Source of the DNA: Clusia tigrina
Taxonomy: Eukaryota; Arthropoda; Insecta; Diptera; Clusiidae
Assembly: GCA_920105625.2 (NCBI GenBank)
Contig: OV050031.1
Location: 126,884,275 to 126,948,274 of the forward strand
Reading direction: 5' to 3'
Length of the DNA: 64,000 bases
Position 1 is the first letter of the stretch. Each line of letters opens with the position of its first letter. The notes beneath the pieces are model-generated. The model was not told where the DNA came from. It did not search any database and saw only the letters and a list, made by a program, of their open reading frames with translations. Shown here piece after piece: positions 1 through 9,747 of the stretch. Both the position numbers and the translations under genes were made by a program.

Positions 1-122
1 ATTATCCATGGCTCTTGTATCAAGGCCATGGATAGGTCTTCGGCGGCGAATCTTTTGCACAGGGTGGCCGATGCTCCTTTAGCATGGTGCAAGTTCGCCT
101 GTAGCACTTTAAGAGTGCTCAT
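1..122 (-). CDS. LOA-like LINE ORF2, endonuclease N-terminus (cut by window edge)
   Basis: Reading leftward from an ATG at 122 gives 40 codons with no stop, running off the window edge. The peptide has VLQANLHHAKGAS near its start and ALIQEPWI at its end. This is the usual opening of the apurinic-like endonuclease domain of LINE ORF2 proteins of the LOA/R1 kind, where the strand-nicking nuclease sits before the reverse transcriptase. The Glu in IQEPW is the expected metal-binding residue. It follows a DUF4780-like ORF1 on the same strand, as expected for an ORF1-ORF2 pair. LOA is my best guess; R1 is possible. Only the domain start is visible, so intactness cannot be judged. Confidence 0.65.
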   Translation of the reverse strand, partial: MSTLKVLQANLHHAKGASATLCKRFAAEDLSMALIQEPWI

Positions 123-172
123 TCGCGGCGGCTTTCCGCAGCGAGTTTCTGGAACCTCGCGCCCCTAGGATC

Positions 173-1417
173 CTAATTTTTGTGTTCCCTATGACCCCCA
201 GTACTCTTGGCTTTTGCTTTTTGGTGCTGAGGCGCTTTCGGCGCATGCCATACTGCGGGATCGCTTTTTCTTGTTGTTGTTATTGTTGAGCGTGCGATTT
301 GTTTTTGTCGTTCTAGCGCGGCTTTGCTAGTCGATAGTTTGTCGGCCTCCACTTCGTTGGACCTTGTGTCCCCCAGCGTGCCCTTCAGCACTGCTCCCGA
401 GTGTCGGCATTGTTTGTTCTTTTGCGCTATCGTTGGCTTTCTCTGCGCCTTTGTTGTTTTTTAAAATGAGACGCACATGTCCATAGCGATAGGCTATCTT
501 CCCCTTGCACTGTGACAGTTTAGACAGTGATTCATCGTCCACCGCGATAACCAGGTGAAGTGACGCACCTTCAGTTGACCCCTGGATCACCTTCCAATTC
601 TTGGCTGTCATTTCATTCTGCGCCCTAATGGTCGCAAGAACTTTTTCGTTGGTGAGCTCGGTGCTTTGTGGGAAGTAGCCTCTGACCACATACGTTTTTG
701 GAAAATTTGATTCCTCAACGAGTGTCATCTCCAAACAACATTTGCCTTTTATCAGGCCGATGGCTCTTCTCATCCAAATTGCCGTATTCTCGTTTGAGCA
801 TAGGAACAGTAACCATCCGGTTCTGTGTGCTAGGCCCTCAAATACTGGCTTTTCGTTATTGTCGCTGACCTCTATCATTACGTCAATAACGGTCTCCTGG
901 ATAAGAACCAACTGTTCTTTTGAGAATGGCGCCCTTACTAGATCCGTCGGAACAATTCCCAGCCAAATAATACTGGCCACCTGACTGAACGTTGGCTTAC
1001 CTACATAAGGTGACGTTTTGGTCTTTTTGACAGAAGGCGTTTCTGTTGGTGACTCTACTGCGCGAACCCTTCTCGCCGTGGACCTCCTTTTAGCATCTCT
1101 ATAGCCTTTTCTCTAGAGTGACCACTTGTCATCGCTTGCTTGAAGGTCCTCTACTCTGCCGACGTAATTTTTATGAAGTCCCCTTTTAAGTTAAGATTGC
1201 TTAGGTCTGAACCTATAACCGTGCACCCAGATTTCTCTGAGGTCACACTGATGTTGTCACCACACAGTGTATCAATGTCACAAGAGTCCATTGACTCGTG
1301 ACCCGATTCAAGAATCTGTGGTGGTGGCATCGAAACCCGAAAAGTTTCATTCTTTGCACCTGCAATCAACACCGTAGATGTTGATGCAAGGCATAGTTGG
1401 TCAACAATACCTACCAA
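173..1417 (-). pseudogene. LOA-like LINE ORF1 with DUF4780-like domain, frame-broken
   Basis: Three minus-strand open stretches follow one another: 1417-1151 (88 codons), 980-327 (217 codons, best conserved) and 391-173 in another frame. The middle one starts ASIIWLGIVPTDLVRAPFSKEQ and carries WLLFLCSNENTAIWMRRAI and KNWKVIQGSTEG. From memory of the family this resembles the DUF4780 domain common in insect proteins linked to LINE ORF1s. The tail is basic and Gln/Lys rich, as in RNA-binding ORF1 proteins. Between 1150 and 981 the translation continues in a shifted frame, so at least two frameshifts are needed. It lies just upstream of the ORF2 start at 122. The domain name rests on recall and is moderately sure. 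Confidence 0.6.
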
Positions 1418-1984
1418 CGTAGATGTTGTTGTGATTTGGTTAGGTGCATGTCCAACAACTCTGCACGCAACCGAAGTTAAGTTCTCCAGCCCAACAGCTG
1501 GCTCGGTCGCAATGACCGACGATGATTGCCCATCAGCAGGTTCATCGTTTATTTTTAGTTTTTGTTTTTTTTTTTTGTTAGGTCCATATAAATTCGCACG
1601 AGTATTAGGGAATATAGGTCACCCACGGCAGAGCCCTTGTACCATGGGAAGGCATTTGATTAAAACCCGAGGTCACCAGGTATCCGGAGTTCGCATATTC
1701 GAGACTAACCACCCTATTAGCCACGCATCCCTCGGCATATGCTGTTCCACCTTGGATTAGGAGTCTGTCTATCTTAGCCAGTTATGCATTAAGAGACTGA
1801 TGTGTGCCACTAAATATAGGACGTCACCAGTCCCCCAACGCACCTCTGTTTCCAGCCGTCACCATGTGGAGGTGATAGATCAGGCTTCCATCAGAAACTC
1901 AATTACTGCATGTACCTAAATACGTGTTATTCCCCTTGAGTTACCTGCAGCTCTGACAGCCTACAGCATAGTAATAACATACAA
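1418..1984. other. Non-coding stretch, probable 5' region of the minus-strand LINE
   Basis: No convincing coding sequence. It has a T-rich run near 1555-1580. By position it should hold the 5' end of the minus-strand LINE and its border with the jockey-like element. I could not find the exact border or a target duplication. Confidence 0.35.
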
Positions 1985-2187
1985 CGATTTACGTACGCAA
2001 ATGTGACAAAAACAACCCAATGTCATGTGGCACTAATCATCAATAAAAAACAAGTAATTCCATAGGGCACACATTAAACAACCTTACGCAAGCAATAATC
2101 CAATTCATGAATACAATGCAGCTAATGATGCAGAAACTCATGAAAAACCAAACCATGCTACTACAGGCTATATTAGGAAATAAATGA
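1985..2187 (+). pseudogene. LINE_A (jockey-like) ORF1, C-terminal remnant
   Basis: From about 1990 one frame reads FTYANVTKTTQ, and from 2047 a second reads to a stop at 2185-2187, ending IIQFMNTMQLMMQKLMKN then QTMLLQAILGNK. Met/Gln-rich ends of this type are typical of jockey-clade ORF1 (Gag-like) proteins, which bind the element RNA. The zinc-knuckle part is missing to the left. The stop codon overlaps the ORF2 start in an ATGA arrangement (ATG at 2184), a layout known from jockey-type elements. Confidence 0.6.
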
Positions 2188-2527
2188 ATGCCATAAAAAT
2201 ATGTTACTGGTTTGCGAACGGAGTATCCAAAATAAAAATGAACTATAATCCTTCCCTATAACAATCAAATATACGCCTTGTTAATTGCTGAGACACATCT
2301 TACGCAATTTAATAATTATAGAATAAAAGACTACGACATATACGACACTAAACATCCAAGTGGGAAACCACGAGGTGGAACAACTATAATGGTAAAAACT
2401 ATAATTGAGCCTATGTATTACAAGAATTCACAGAACAATATACTCCTATGCACGCAACATCTAACGTTATTGAAAGCCCACAAAAAATAACTATTTCAGC
2501 AGTTAACTGTCCTCCAAGGATCAACAT
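2184..2527 (+). pseudogene. LINE_A (jockey-like) ORF2, endonuclease first part
   Basis: The ATG at 2184 opens MNAIKICYWFANGVSKIK, the usual start of a jockey endonuclease. A stop and a frameshift follow, then LLIAETHLTQF at 2278 onward and GGTTIMVK. The last codons read ISAVNCPPRINI. The Glu of AETHL is the expected catalytic residue. The frame stops at 2527, where LINE_B is inserted, and resumes at 11419 with RINITKEPFAYFFNIL after a 12-bp target duplication. The element is dead through its own stops as well as the insertion. Confidence 0.8.
2516..2527. repeat. Target-site duplication (left) of LINE_B: AAGGATCAACAT
   Basis: The 12-mer AAGGATCAACAT at 2516-2527 is repeated at 11416-11427. 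Joining the two flanks at the repeat restores the jockey endonuclease frame (CPPRINI followed by TKEPF). This marks 2528-11415 as one LINE insertion made by target-primed reverse transcription. Confidence 0.92.
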
Positions 2528-2867
2528 TTTTTTTTTCTTGTGCAGAGGTGCGGACGTATTCAGCGACCTTAACTTAGTTGTATGCTTAACGACCTTATCT
2601 TAGTTGAAGGTTGAAGGCATCAGGAAGCAACAGAAGCGAAAGATGACCTTTAATCTGGAAAACTTTAAAACCCCTGCAAAGCTGCAACTTTACCAGGACA
2701 CAATCTCTACTACCATTGCACTGTAAGTAGCATAAATCTTAATAATTTATCCTCTTACATAACTTATCGACACCACTCAGGAGATCATCAGTTGCCCGAC
2801 ACTGGTGAGTCATTTTTATCATCACGCCACTGCCTCCCAGCAAGAAAACCCACGCAGTGCAGAACAC

Positions 2868-3062
2868 GTGGAGAAAACCCACTCGGAGAAGGACCACGAG
2901 GCAGCTATCGAGAAGAAGAAGAATACAAAGCAAAAATACGTGGAAGAGAACCACGCGGTGCTGAAATATATGGCTGCTTCCGGGAAGAAATAGAAGACAA
3001 AGTGAAAACACTTGAAGGAGAACCACGTGGTGCTGAAACAAATGGCAGCTATCGGCAAGAAG
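2868..3062 (+). repeat. Three diverged units of about 70-75 bp
   Basis: Three stretches share the pattern GTGGA(A)GARAACCAC, then GCTG, a CAGCTATCGG-like block, and AAGAAGA. They begin near 2868, 2938 and 3008. They read as similar peptides in one frame, but there is no long intact ORF and they may simply be non-coding repeats in the 5' part of LINE_B. Confidence 0.5.
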
Positions 3063-3136
3063 ACGACCAACCCATATGACGCCATTCAGATAGCCAATGA
3101 ATGCACGCCACGCATTGTGTGCGAGCAGCCACTGTG

Positions 3137-3144
3137 CTATATAA
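3137..3144 (+). promoter_or_regulatory. TATA-like box ahead of the 33-bp array
   Basis: CTATATAAGG stands about 35 bases before the 33-bp repeat array. It could be a promoter of the LINE_B 5' region. Most insect LINEs use internal promoters without TATA, so this is only a sequence match. Confidence 0.2.
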
Positions 3145-3175
3145 GGAGCAGCATCGGGGTACTGAATCTCTTTAT

Positions 3176-3406
3176 CATCAGACAGCGGTGCAAGCGAGAT
3201 CTCTTTTTCATCAGACAGCGGAACAAGCAATAACTCTTTTTCATCAGACAACGGCGCAAGCAAGACCTCTTTTACATCAGACAATGGTGCAAGCAACACT
3301 TCTTTTTCATCAGAAAGCGGCGCAAGCAAGATCTCTTTTTCAACAGACAGCGGCGCAAGCAAGATCTCTTTTTCATCAGACAGCGGCGCGAGCAAAACTT
3401 CTTTTG
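3176..3406 (+). repeat. Seven tandem 33-bp units
   Basis: Units start at 3176, 3209, 3242, 3275, 3308, 3341 and 3374, each close to CATCAGACAGCGGCGCAAGC followed by AAGATCTCTTTTT. The period is a multiple of three and the unit lacks stops, so it stays open on both strands: an 11-residue repeat (HQTAAQARSLF) on plus and LLAPLSDEKEI on minus. I treat it as a minisatellite in the 5' part of LINE_B, not as a proven gene. Confidence 0.9.
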
Positions 3407-3520
3407 ATCGAACAACAGCGCAACCAAGAACAACTCTATTATTGATTGAACAACAGCGGAGGGGTGAACGCAAAATCTACACGGAGCGCAAGCAGTGAAC
3501 TGACGCTTCTGACGACCTGA

Positions 3521-3645
3521 GCGAGTTATTCACTCGCGCCGAAAGTACCTGAGCGAGTTATTCACTCGCGCCGGACACCCTGACTCCTACCTGAGTGAGT
3601 TATTAACTTGCGCCGGACGACTACTTGAGCGAGTTATTCACTCGC
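3521..3645. repeat. Four short hairpin units, GCGAGT-TATTC-ACTCGC
   Basis: The 17-mer GCGAGTTATTCACTCGC occurs at 3521-3537, 3553-3569 and 3629-3645, with a diverged copy (GTGAGTTATTAACTTGC) at 3595-3611. Each can fold as a 6-bp stem with a 5-base loop. In the diverged copy two stem positions change (GCGAGT to GTGAGT, ACTCGC to ACTTGC). They sit between the 33-bp array and the LINE_B coding remnant. Confidence 0.8.
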
Positions 3646-3874
3646 GCCAGACATCTACGCCACTGGGACTCGCGACACAAAACCCCCCCACTATGCGATT
3701 CGCCAACTGAAGAAGAAAATATATATACACATAAGAAAAAATGTAAATAACTAATCGACAATAAAAGTATCCACAAAGTAAACCAAAGACTAGGACTTAT
3801 TTCTTGCTAACGAACCCTGGACACCGCTGAGTCTTCCTCAGCTGTAGAATATTAAAGAGACCTAGCTTGTCGTT

Positions 3875-4294
3875 ACAGAACTCTACGAACATGGACCGTC
3901 CTGGCAGCAAATTCAAAAAGCCTGCTCAAAAGCTGCGGAAGGAACAGTTGGCCTCCAACACCGCAAAAGAAAACCATGGATAAGCAACACCAGCTGGCAA
4001 TATATCGAAGAACGTGGAAGGATGAAAATCAAAGTAAACACTGCTTCATTATCCGACCGCAACAGCTTTCTCAGTGCATACAATGCTATGAATCGGCAGG
4101 TCAAAAATGCTGTAAAGACAGGTAAAAGGTCATATGTAGAGGGAATTGCTGGTGAAACAGAGCGGTCAGCAAACTGTAACAACTTGCGGGGCGTATGTGT
4201 AGCCATTAAAAAATTGACTAATACGAAACCTAACATACCGCCAATAAAGGCTAGTGACGGTAGCATCCTAACCTCTGACGAAGATCAACTCGCG
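3875..4294 (+). pseudogene. LINE_B ORF2 remnant, linker before the RT
   Basis: After several stops and frameshifts a recognisable stretch runs from 4076: NRQVKNAVKTGKRSYVEGIA, a run of Ala/Asn, AIKKLTNTKP, then PPIKASDGSILTSDEDQLA up to 4294. This is the conserved linker just before the RT palm in this LINE family, usually followed by RW-E-F. The continuation (RWREFFVDNSLEAENN) is found at 9752 onward, after the gypsy element. Removing gypsy and one CGCG copy restores the frame across the junction. An upstream stretch near 3890 (MDRPGSKFKKPAQKLRK) may belong to the same protein. Confidence 0.75.
4291..4294. repeat. Gypsy target-site duplication CGCG (left)
   Basis: CGCG at 4291-4294 is repeated at 9748-9751, directly outside the two LTRs. 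Removing the element and one copy restores the LINE_B reading frame (DQLA-RWREFF). Confidence 0.9.
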
Positions 4295-4556
4295 AGTTAT
4301 GTTTTTATGTTTTCTTGTATAAAAACAATGTTTAAATATTTATATAGTTTATTTATTCTTTGAATTTAAAATTATTAATTTAAATTAGTTATATATTCAG
4401 CATTAATTATATTATATATATATATTCAAAACTTCTAACCTCTATTGTAATCACGCCACCACTGAACTACTCAAAGAGCTTGCGATCGACACGTCAGACT
4501 TAGCGGTACATTAAGCATTTTGGTCTCTTTAAGTACGGGTTGGTAACGTATTAACT
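4295..4556 (-). repeat. Gypsy copy 1, 3' LTR (left on plus strand)
   Basis: From AGTTATG at 4295 to ATTAACT at 4556. It matches 9476-9747 along most of its length but differs at the inner end: GGTAACGTATTAACT here against TTGACTATTATAATACATTACT in the other LTR. On the coding strand a purine-rich AAACAGGGGAAG lies just before it, a likely polypurine tract priming plus-strand DNA synthesis. Confidence 0.85.
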
Positions 4557-5059
4557 CTTCCCCTGTTTAAATCATACAATACTCCTGTATTGTTTACAAC
4601 TGAAATTTATAATATATTCGCTATTGAGGGTTACAATGATTATTAGCATTATTATATAATTGGATTTTTTTTTTCTTTTTAAATTCCTTATATTAATTAG
4701 TGTATTGGAAGTAGAGTATATTTACTGTACAATGGTTAAAATGTATAAGTGATTTCCACTCAACGTAAATTAATGTGGTTCACAATTTTCTTCTAAGATT
4801 TCACTGTCGACATTTTTGATTATGATGGTTTTGGTACTTATATATTTTTCTCTTTTGGTGTCTGTATTTCTTACTAAAGTGTAATGTTTTCTTATTTTTT
4901 TTTTCAAAAAATAAGACCATTTTCTCTGTACGAAAAAGTGCTGTTCTTAAGTTCTATTTGTTTTTATTTTGTTATAAATATAAATTTTTTTTTTCAATGG
5001 GTAGTAAGTTTGGGCGTATTATGTCATTTTTGGAAAAATGCTATGTTATCTTGTAGTTG
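4557..5059 (-). other. Gypsy copy 1, stretch between integrase and 3' LTR
   Basis: About 500 bases that are A-rich on the coding strand and full of stops. The right part continues the basic tail of the integrase in broken frames (EEYQEHHKEGFIKNYKAV). No envelope-like ORF is seen. Confidence 0.5.
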
Positions 5060-6420
5060 GGTTATTCTAGTGTAAATTTATACGGTCTTTTAATATTGGT
5101 TGTATGGATATTCTGTAACTTTGATTTTTTATACTAAGGTTCTTCTTTGTGTCTTACAGCCTTGTAGTTCTTTATAAATCCTTCTTTATGGTGTTCCTGA
5201 TATTCTTCTCTGTTTTTGTTCAGTTTTTCTATTTTCTATAGTTTATTTTTTATAAGGTTATCTTTAATTTTATGGAAATCTACCTCTCTATTCTGTATTT
5301 GTTTTGGTGTCGTTAGTGTTGTGCTATATATTCTTTCGTTGTAGCAACGTACTGTTAACTGTATGATTCTTTTAGGTGACAATTCTGGTTCTTCTTGTTT
5401 TATTATCCCAAACTTTTCGGCTATGCTATTGTGAAATCTTTCTATATCTCCATTACCGGTATGTGATTTTGGTTTTGTAAGATGTAGTTCTATACCTTCT
5501 TTATTTACCAATTCTGCTATTTGTAAACTCTTGAATTCATTGTCGGCTACTATCCTCTTTGGTTTTCCTATTCTCGCTATATCTTCTTCTAAGATTTCTA
5601 CCAGTGTAATTGAATGTTTATCTGTTAGATGATAAATAAAACCAAATTTGGAAAACTTATCTATGATCGTCAAGAAATTACTTTTCATAATGGTATAAGT
5701 ATCAATGTGAACAATTTCATTCAATTTACTTGGAGTTTCGGAGATATGAAATTTTTCTTTCATAGGATTCCTGTCATATATCACCAATTGGCAATTGTTG
5801 ATCACTCGGATTATGTTCTCTATCAGTTTTGGAAAGTAGATTTCCATTTTAAGCTGCTGATAGGTTTCACTTATCCCAGAGTAATGGCAATCTCTAGCAT
5901 GATAAAAGGAAATTTGTTGTACTAACTCTTGTTCGGAAGTGATATTCTGGGCTCTGTAAACGCATTTTTATGAATTTTACTGTATTATCGTTGCTATACC
6001 TCATTCTGATGTTTTCTTGTACTATATTGTACAGTCGGTCGTTGAGTTCTGAATAAATGCCGACGGTACCTTTTAAGGTATGAGCTGACAGAATTTCCTC
6101 ACATTGTGGGAGGTCAGTTTCACCTATGTAGATTATTTTGTTCCCGTGTATATTTTCAGAAGGTTTTTCTTTGTTAGCTACTATTATTATTTGCATCCTA
6201 TATTTGTTAACTATTGTTTCCTTGATTCCTATATGATCTAATAAATTTTCTTCAGCTGAATGGATAGTTGTGTTGGTTTCGCTCTGATTATCTTCTTCTT
6301 CTTCTTCAATATCGTTATTGTTTATTTCTAATTCGAATTCACTGTCATATTCAGTTGAGTCTTCGGGTTGTTCATAGCATATTCTTGATCAAAAAATCAG
6401 CAACTTTATTGGTTTTTCAT
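5060..6420 (-). pseudogene. Gypsy copy 1 integrase, frame-broken
   Basis: Minus-strand stretches 6196-5894 and 5847-5236 together cover an integrase, the enzyme that inserts the element DNA. The catalytic triad is visible as VHIDTY (first Asp), VADNEF (second Asp) and NGDIERFHNSIAEK (Glu). The zinc-binding N-terminus (HARDCHHSGI in copy 2) is damaged here. A frameshift lies around 5850-5940, where copy 2 keeps a longer frame. The C-terminus runs on as a basic tail. The left break of the 10.8-kb tandem duplication (5333) falls inside this gene. Confidence 0.85.
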
Positions 6421-6822
6421 TGTAAATAATCAAGGGTATACTCATAAGCATTCAGTTTTATTAATCGATGTCTTGTTACTAGGAATTTTAGTGGTAAATG
6501 GTCGCTGTATATTTTAAATTTTCTACCATATAGGTACGGCCGGAAATAGCCTACTGCCCATACTACGGCCAGTAGCTGAATAGTTCTTCTCATGTTTTTT
6601 TAATGTTCTTGAGGCGTAACATATAGGGTGGTCTTCCTGTGAAAGCTCCTAGTGCGATATCGGAAGCATCTGTTGTTGCAATAAATGGTTTATCGAAATC
6701 TGGGTACTTACGGACTCGATGTTCCGTTATGATCGATTTTAACTTCTCGAAGGCGTTTATGTAGTTCGGTTCTATAGGATTGATCTTCTGCTCCTTCTGC
6801 AGGCATTTTATGATTGGACTGG
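6421..6822 (-). pseudogene. Gypsy copy 1 RNase H region, broken
   Basis: In broken frames the minus strand reads FIATTDASDIALGAFTG, then RPPYMLRLKN, and later a TYMVENLKYTAT-like stretch. These correspond to the gypsy RNase H domain (first Asp in TDAS), which removes RNA from the RNA-DNA hybrid. Relative to copy 2 this copy lacks 13 bases near 6560, where copy 2 keeps codons for ATAKELLAVVWAV containing the catalytic Glu. Confidence 0.7.
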
Positions 6823-7425
6823 CTATTTGAGCATAGCTTTGTAAAATTTCCTGTAGTACCCTGTTACTCTTAAGAAAATTTGTAGTTGTTTTTCGGTTTT
6901 TGGTATTGGAAGTTGTTGAATGACGCTTATTTTTTCAGGGTTTTGTTTTAATCCTTCTTTTGTCAAACTGTGTCCTAGAAATGGAGTTTCTCGTCTCATA
7001 AAGTTGCATTTATCCATTTGAATTTTTATATTATGTTGGTTTAATGCATTGAATATGTCTTTCAAATTATTAATATGCTCTTGCAATGAGACGCTGAAAA
7101 TCAAGATGTAGTCTAATTAGACTACACAAGATCTGTTTATGAATGGTCGGACTACATCATTCATTAGACGTTGAAACGTGGCAGGTGCGTTTTTTAGGCC
7201 AAATGGCATTCTTACATATTCGTACAGGTCATGAGGAATTACAAATGCCGTTTTACATCTGTCCTCCTCCTTGACTACGATTTGATGGTAACCTTTGGCA
7301 AAATCTAGCGTTGAGAAATATTGGGCTTTTCCCAACTTGTCTAGTATTGAATCTATGTTTGGTAGTAGAAATTTGTCATCCACGGTTATCGAGTTGAGTT
7401 TTAGATAATCTACTACCAATCTATA
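6823..7425 (-). pseudogene. Gypsy copy 1 reverse transcriptase, catalytic motif hit by a stop
   Basis: Minus-strand 7419-7117 and 7104-6823 give a gypsy [12 protein letters not shown] (first catalytic Asp), [20 protein letters not shown], and later FLGHSLTKEGLKQNPEKI. At 7105-7116 the expected Y-L-D-D box is interrupted: this copy reads VV-stop-LDYI, while copy 2 keeps VYLDDILIF. Two base changes separate the copies here. The damage removes one of the paired catalytic Asp residues, so this RT cannot be active. Confidence 0.88.
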
Positions 7426-7666
7426 TGTTTGCTTGCCTGAGTTGTCTATTTTTTTCGAGAGGACTAGTGTACCTAGAATTGCTGCGGCGTATTATCCCTT
7501 GGCTTTCCATCTCAACTATCTGTCTCCTAACCTCTTCCTCGTATTTTTGTGGGTATCTATACAACTTTGCAGTTATTTGTTCGTCTGTGGAAGTTCTGAT
7601 TTCATGCTCGACTGCATGAGTGTGAGTGAGTTGGTCTCCATCTTTATAGAGGAGTGTTGTGTATTT

Positions 7667-8155
7667 TCAGAGTAATTTGTTCATTGCTAATTTTTCTTCT
7701 CCGTTTAGGTGTTCAGTATCAATGTTTTCGGTTATTTCATTTTCTGTCTTTATTTCAAGTACCGTTATTCTGTCGAAAGGGTGTTCGACGAATTGTATTA
7801 TAGCATTATTACAAATTATTTTGTTGTCTTCCATGTCAATCTTGGCCTGTATGTATCGAAGTATGTCGGTGCCAATTATAAACTGATATTTTCTATCATA
7901 CATACATAAATGGAGCGACCTTCCACCGACATAGGGCTTTTCTTGGACATTGAATTCTTTAGGGCAAGGTGTATGTATTTCTTGGTTAAAATAATCGTTT
8001 TTATTTATTGTAGTATATGAAATCGGTGTTATATCATGTTTATCAAAATCATTTATTTCTTTGCTTACCATGCTTAAATTTACAGCACCGGTGTCAATTA
8101 GAGCGAAATAAGTTTTATTTTTTAAAGTTATTTTGATTATGGGTGTTTTGTAGAA
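7667..8155 (-). pseudogene. Gypsy copy 1 aspartic protease region
   Basis: Just upstream of the ORF 8071-7667 the minus strand reads KTYFALIDTGAVNLSM; DTG is the active-site signature of retropepsins, which cut the Gag-Pol polyprotein. Further on, YQFIIGTDILRYIQAKIDM matches the second conserved part (IIGxDxL). The segment to RT (7425-7666) is in other frames and damaged. Copy 2 is almost identical. Confidence 0.8.
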
Positions 8156-8163
8156 TTCCGAGG

Positions 8164-9345
8164 CTAATTGATAAAAATATAATTTATTTCATGAGATGAG
8201 CTTGGCTGTTCAGAGTTTTCTAGGGCTGCTACATTTTGTCTCTGCAACGAAGGTACAATGTTTTCACTTGAGTTTATTTTTTGGTTACCCTGTTGACTTC
8301 TACCTAATGTTATATAGTCTACCTCCATAGGTACAGTTGGGCTTTGTTCCTTATAATTGCCGCTACGATAGTTCACTGCCTGTTGATTACCTGACTGATT
8401 ATTGTACTGACTGTTCTGATTTGCCTGATAAGACCGGTTGTTACTGTAGTTCTGATTCTGTTGTGTGCTTTGTCTGGATTGTACAGTTTGATTTTGGTTG
8501 TATTGTATGTGTGTGTTATACTGTCATCGATTGTGTTGGTGATTATTTGGGTTGTGGTAATTGTTGTTGTTAGTATTATTAGTACGTTGTTGTTGTTCTG
8601 TTGGTAATTGGTTACTGTTATTCAGTTTAGTATTATTATACCAGCCTTGTTGATTAATTTTATTATTGTTTGGTCTATTTTCAAAAATTCGATACTCATT
8701 CGTAATACAATTATCTTCAAAGCTAATAGAATTCATTTCATTTATTATTTCGTCATAGGTGTTAAATTTTTTTATAGCATATGCTAATGTGCCTGGAGTA
8801 ATTCTTTTAATAGTATTTATTATAAGTGGTTCGATTCCGTTCAAATCCACATGGCTTTCTTGTTCATAATAAATTTTTAATTCTTCTGCTTTATTTTAAA
8901 ATATGGAATTCTTTCAATTAAGTCACTTGGGTTTCTTACTTTAATGCGGCCTATCTTGTCATGTAGTTCCTCTGGTCTGATATCTGGACGGTATCTGCTA
9001 CGTAAAGCTTGCTTAATGTTGCTCCAGTTGTCATATTATAGTAAATGTAGTAGTGCCGTTTTAGCTTCAACTTGTATCTTTTCTATGTAAATCGTCGCCA
9101 CTGCTGCCCTCTTGTTATTGTCATCATTTATTCGCTGTAAATAATATTCCACTCTTTGAATAAAGGCTGTCACTGTGTTGGTATTTGTTCCGTTGAACAG
9201 CATTAGATGTTAAATTTCCATGAGCTGTCTTTCTGTCTCAGTTGCAGGGTTGTTTATCATGTTTGCTTGAATGTGTGTTAGGACTCTTAACGCATTTGTG
9301 TTTCTTGCATAACCTCAATTAAAGATTCCATATTCATGTTGTTTA
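8164..9345 (-). pseudogene. Gypsy copy 1 gag, multiply broken
   Basis: Minus-strand 8850-8524 (108 codons), its continuation to 8377 and 8376-8164 encode the C-terminal half: a capsid-like stretch (PGTLAYAIKKFNTYDEIINE) followed by a very Asn/Gln-rich tail. Between about 9340 and 8880, broken frames give a retrotransposon-Gag-like pattern (WNIIYSE, AVATIYIEKIQ-like, DIRPEELHDKIGRIK-like). Gag packages the RNA. No CCHC zinc knuckle is seen, which is normal for some gypsy lineages of flies. Confidence 0.7.
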
Positions 9346-9463
9346 AAATTTATTTTTATAGCACTGCTTTGCTCTGCCTATTTTTCACGAACAACTTTTC
9401 ACTTAAAATTTTTTTATTTTTTATTTTAAATAAGTTCTTTTCGGACAATATTTGTTATCCTAT

Positions 9464-9475
9464 CACGACTGCGCC
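9464..9475 (-). promoter_or_regulatory. Primer binding site, tRNA-Ser type
   Basis: Directly inside the 5' LTR the coding strand reads GGCGCAGTCGTG; with the final T of the LTR it gives TGGCGCAGTCG, the known site of the 17.6/297 group that pairs with the 3' end of a serine tRNA. It would prime minus-strand synthesis. Confidence 0.75.
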
Positions 9476-9747
9476 AGTTATGTTTTTATGTTTTCTTGTA
9501 TAAAAAAAATGTTTAAATATTTATATAGTTTATTTATTCTTTGAATTTAAAATAATTAATTTAAATTAGTTATATATTCAGCATTAATTAAATTATATAT
9601 ATATTCAACACTTCTAACCTCTATTGTAATCACGCCACTACTGAACTATTCAAAGAGCTTGCGATCGACACGTCAGAATTAACGGTACATTAAGCTTTTT
9701 TGTCTCTTTAAGTAGTTCGGTTTGGTTGACTATTATAATACATTACT
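9476..9747 (-). repeat. Gypsy copy 1, 5' LTR (right on plus strand)
   Basis: 272 bp from AGTTATG to CATTACT, directly followed by the CGCG target duplication (9748-9751). It holds the same central AT-rich block as the left LTR, with scattered substitutions. Confidence 0.92.

Larger units (their letters stand above)
4295..9747 (-). mobile_element. Gypsy-superfamily LTR retrotransposon, copy 1 (complete length, inactive)
   Basis: A 5453-bp element on the minus strand with LTRs at both ends (262 and 272 bp), a CGCG target duplication, a tRNA-Ser type primer site, and gag, protease, RT, RNase H and integrase in normal gypsy order. The ends read AGT...ACT, as in the 17.6/297 and gypsy groups of flies. 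No envelope gene is visible between the integrase and the 3' LTR; that stretch is A-rich on the coding strand and full of stops. Stops and frameshifts break gag and pol. The LTRs differ at many sites, so the insertion is not recent. Confidence 0.93.

Noticed and set aside
2739..3473. 244-codon minus-strand ORF with 11-residue repeats
   Set aside because: Openness follows from the 33-bp unit lacking stops; flanks show no domain and the LINE is on the other strand.
2528..3860. An LTR with TATA box and tandem repeats
   Set aside because: The 12-bp target duplication and restored jockey frame show that this is the 5' part of LINE_B, and no second copy of it exists in the window.
7425..7909. Plus-strand ORFs rich in hydrophobic residues opposite gypsy pol
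   Set aside because: They are antisense to protease/RT sequence; the membrane-like look comes from A-rich coding DNA read on the other strand. The same holds for 18211-18461.
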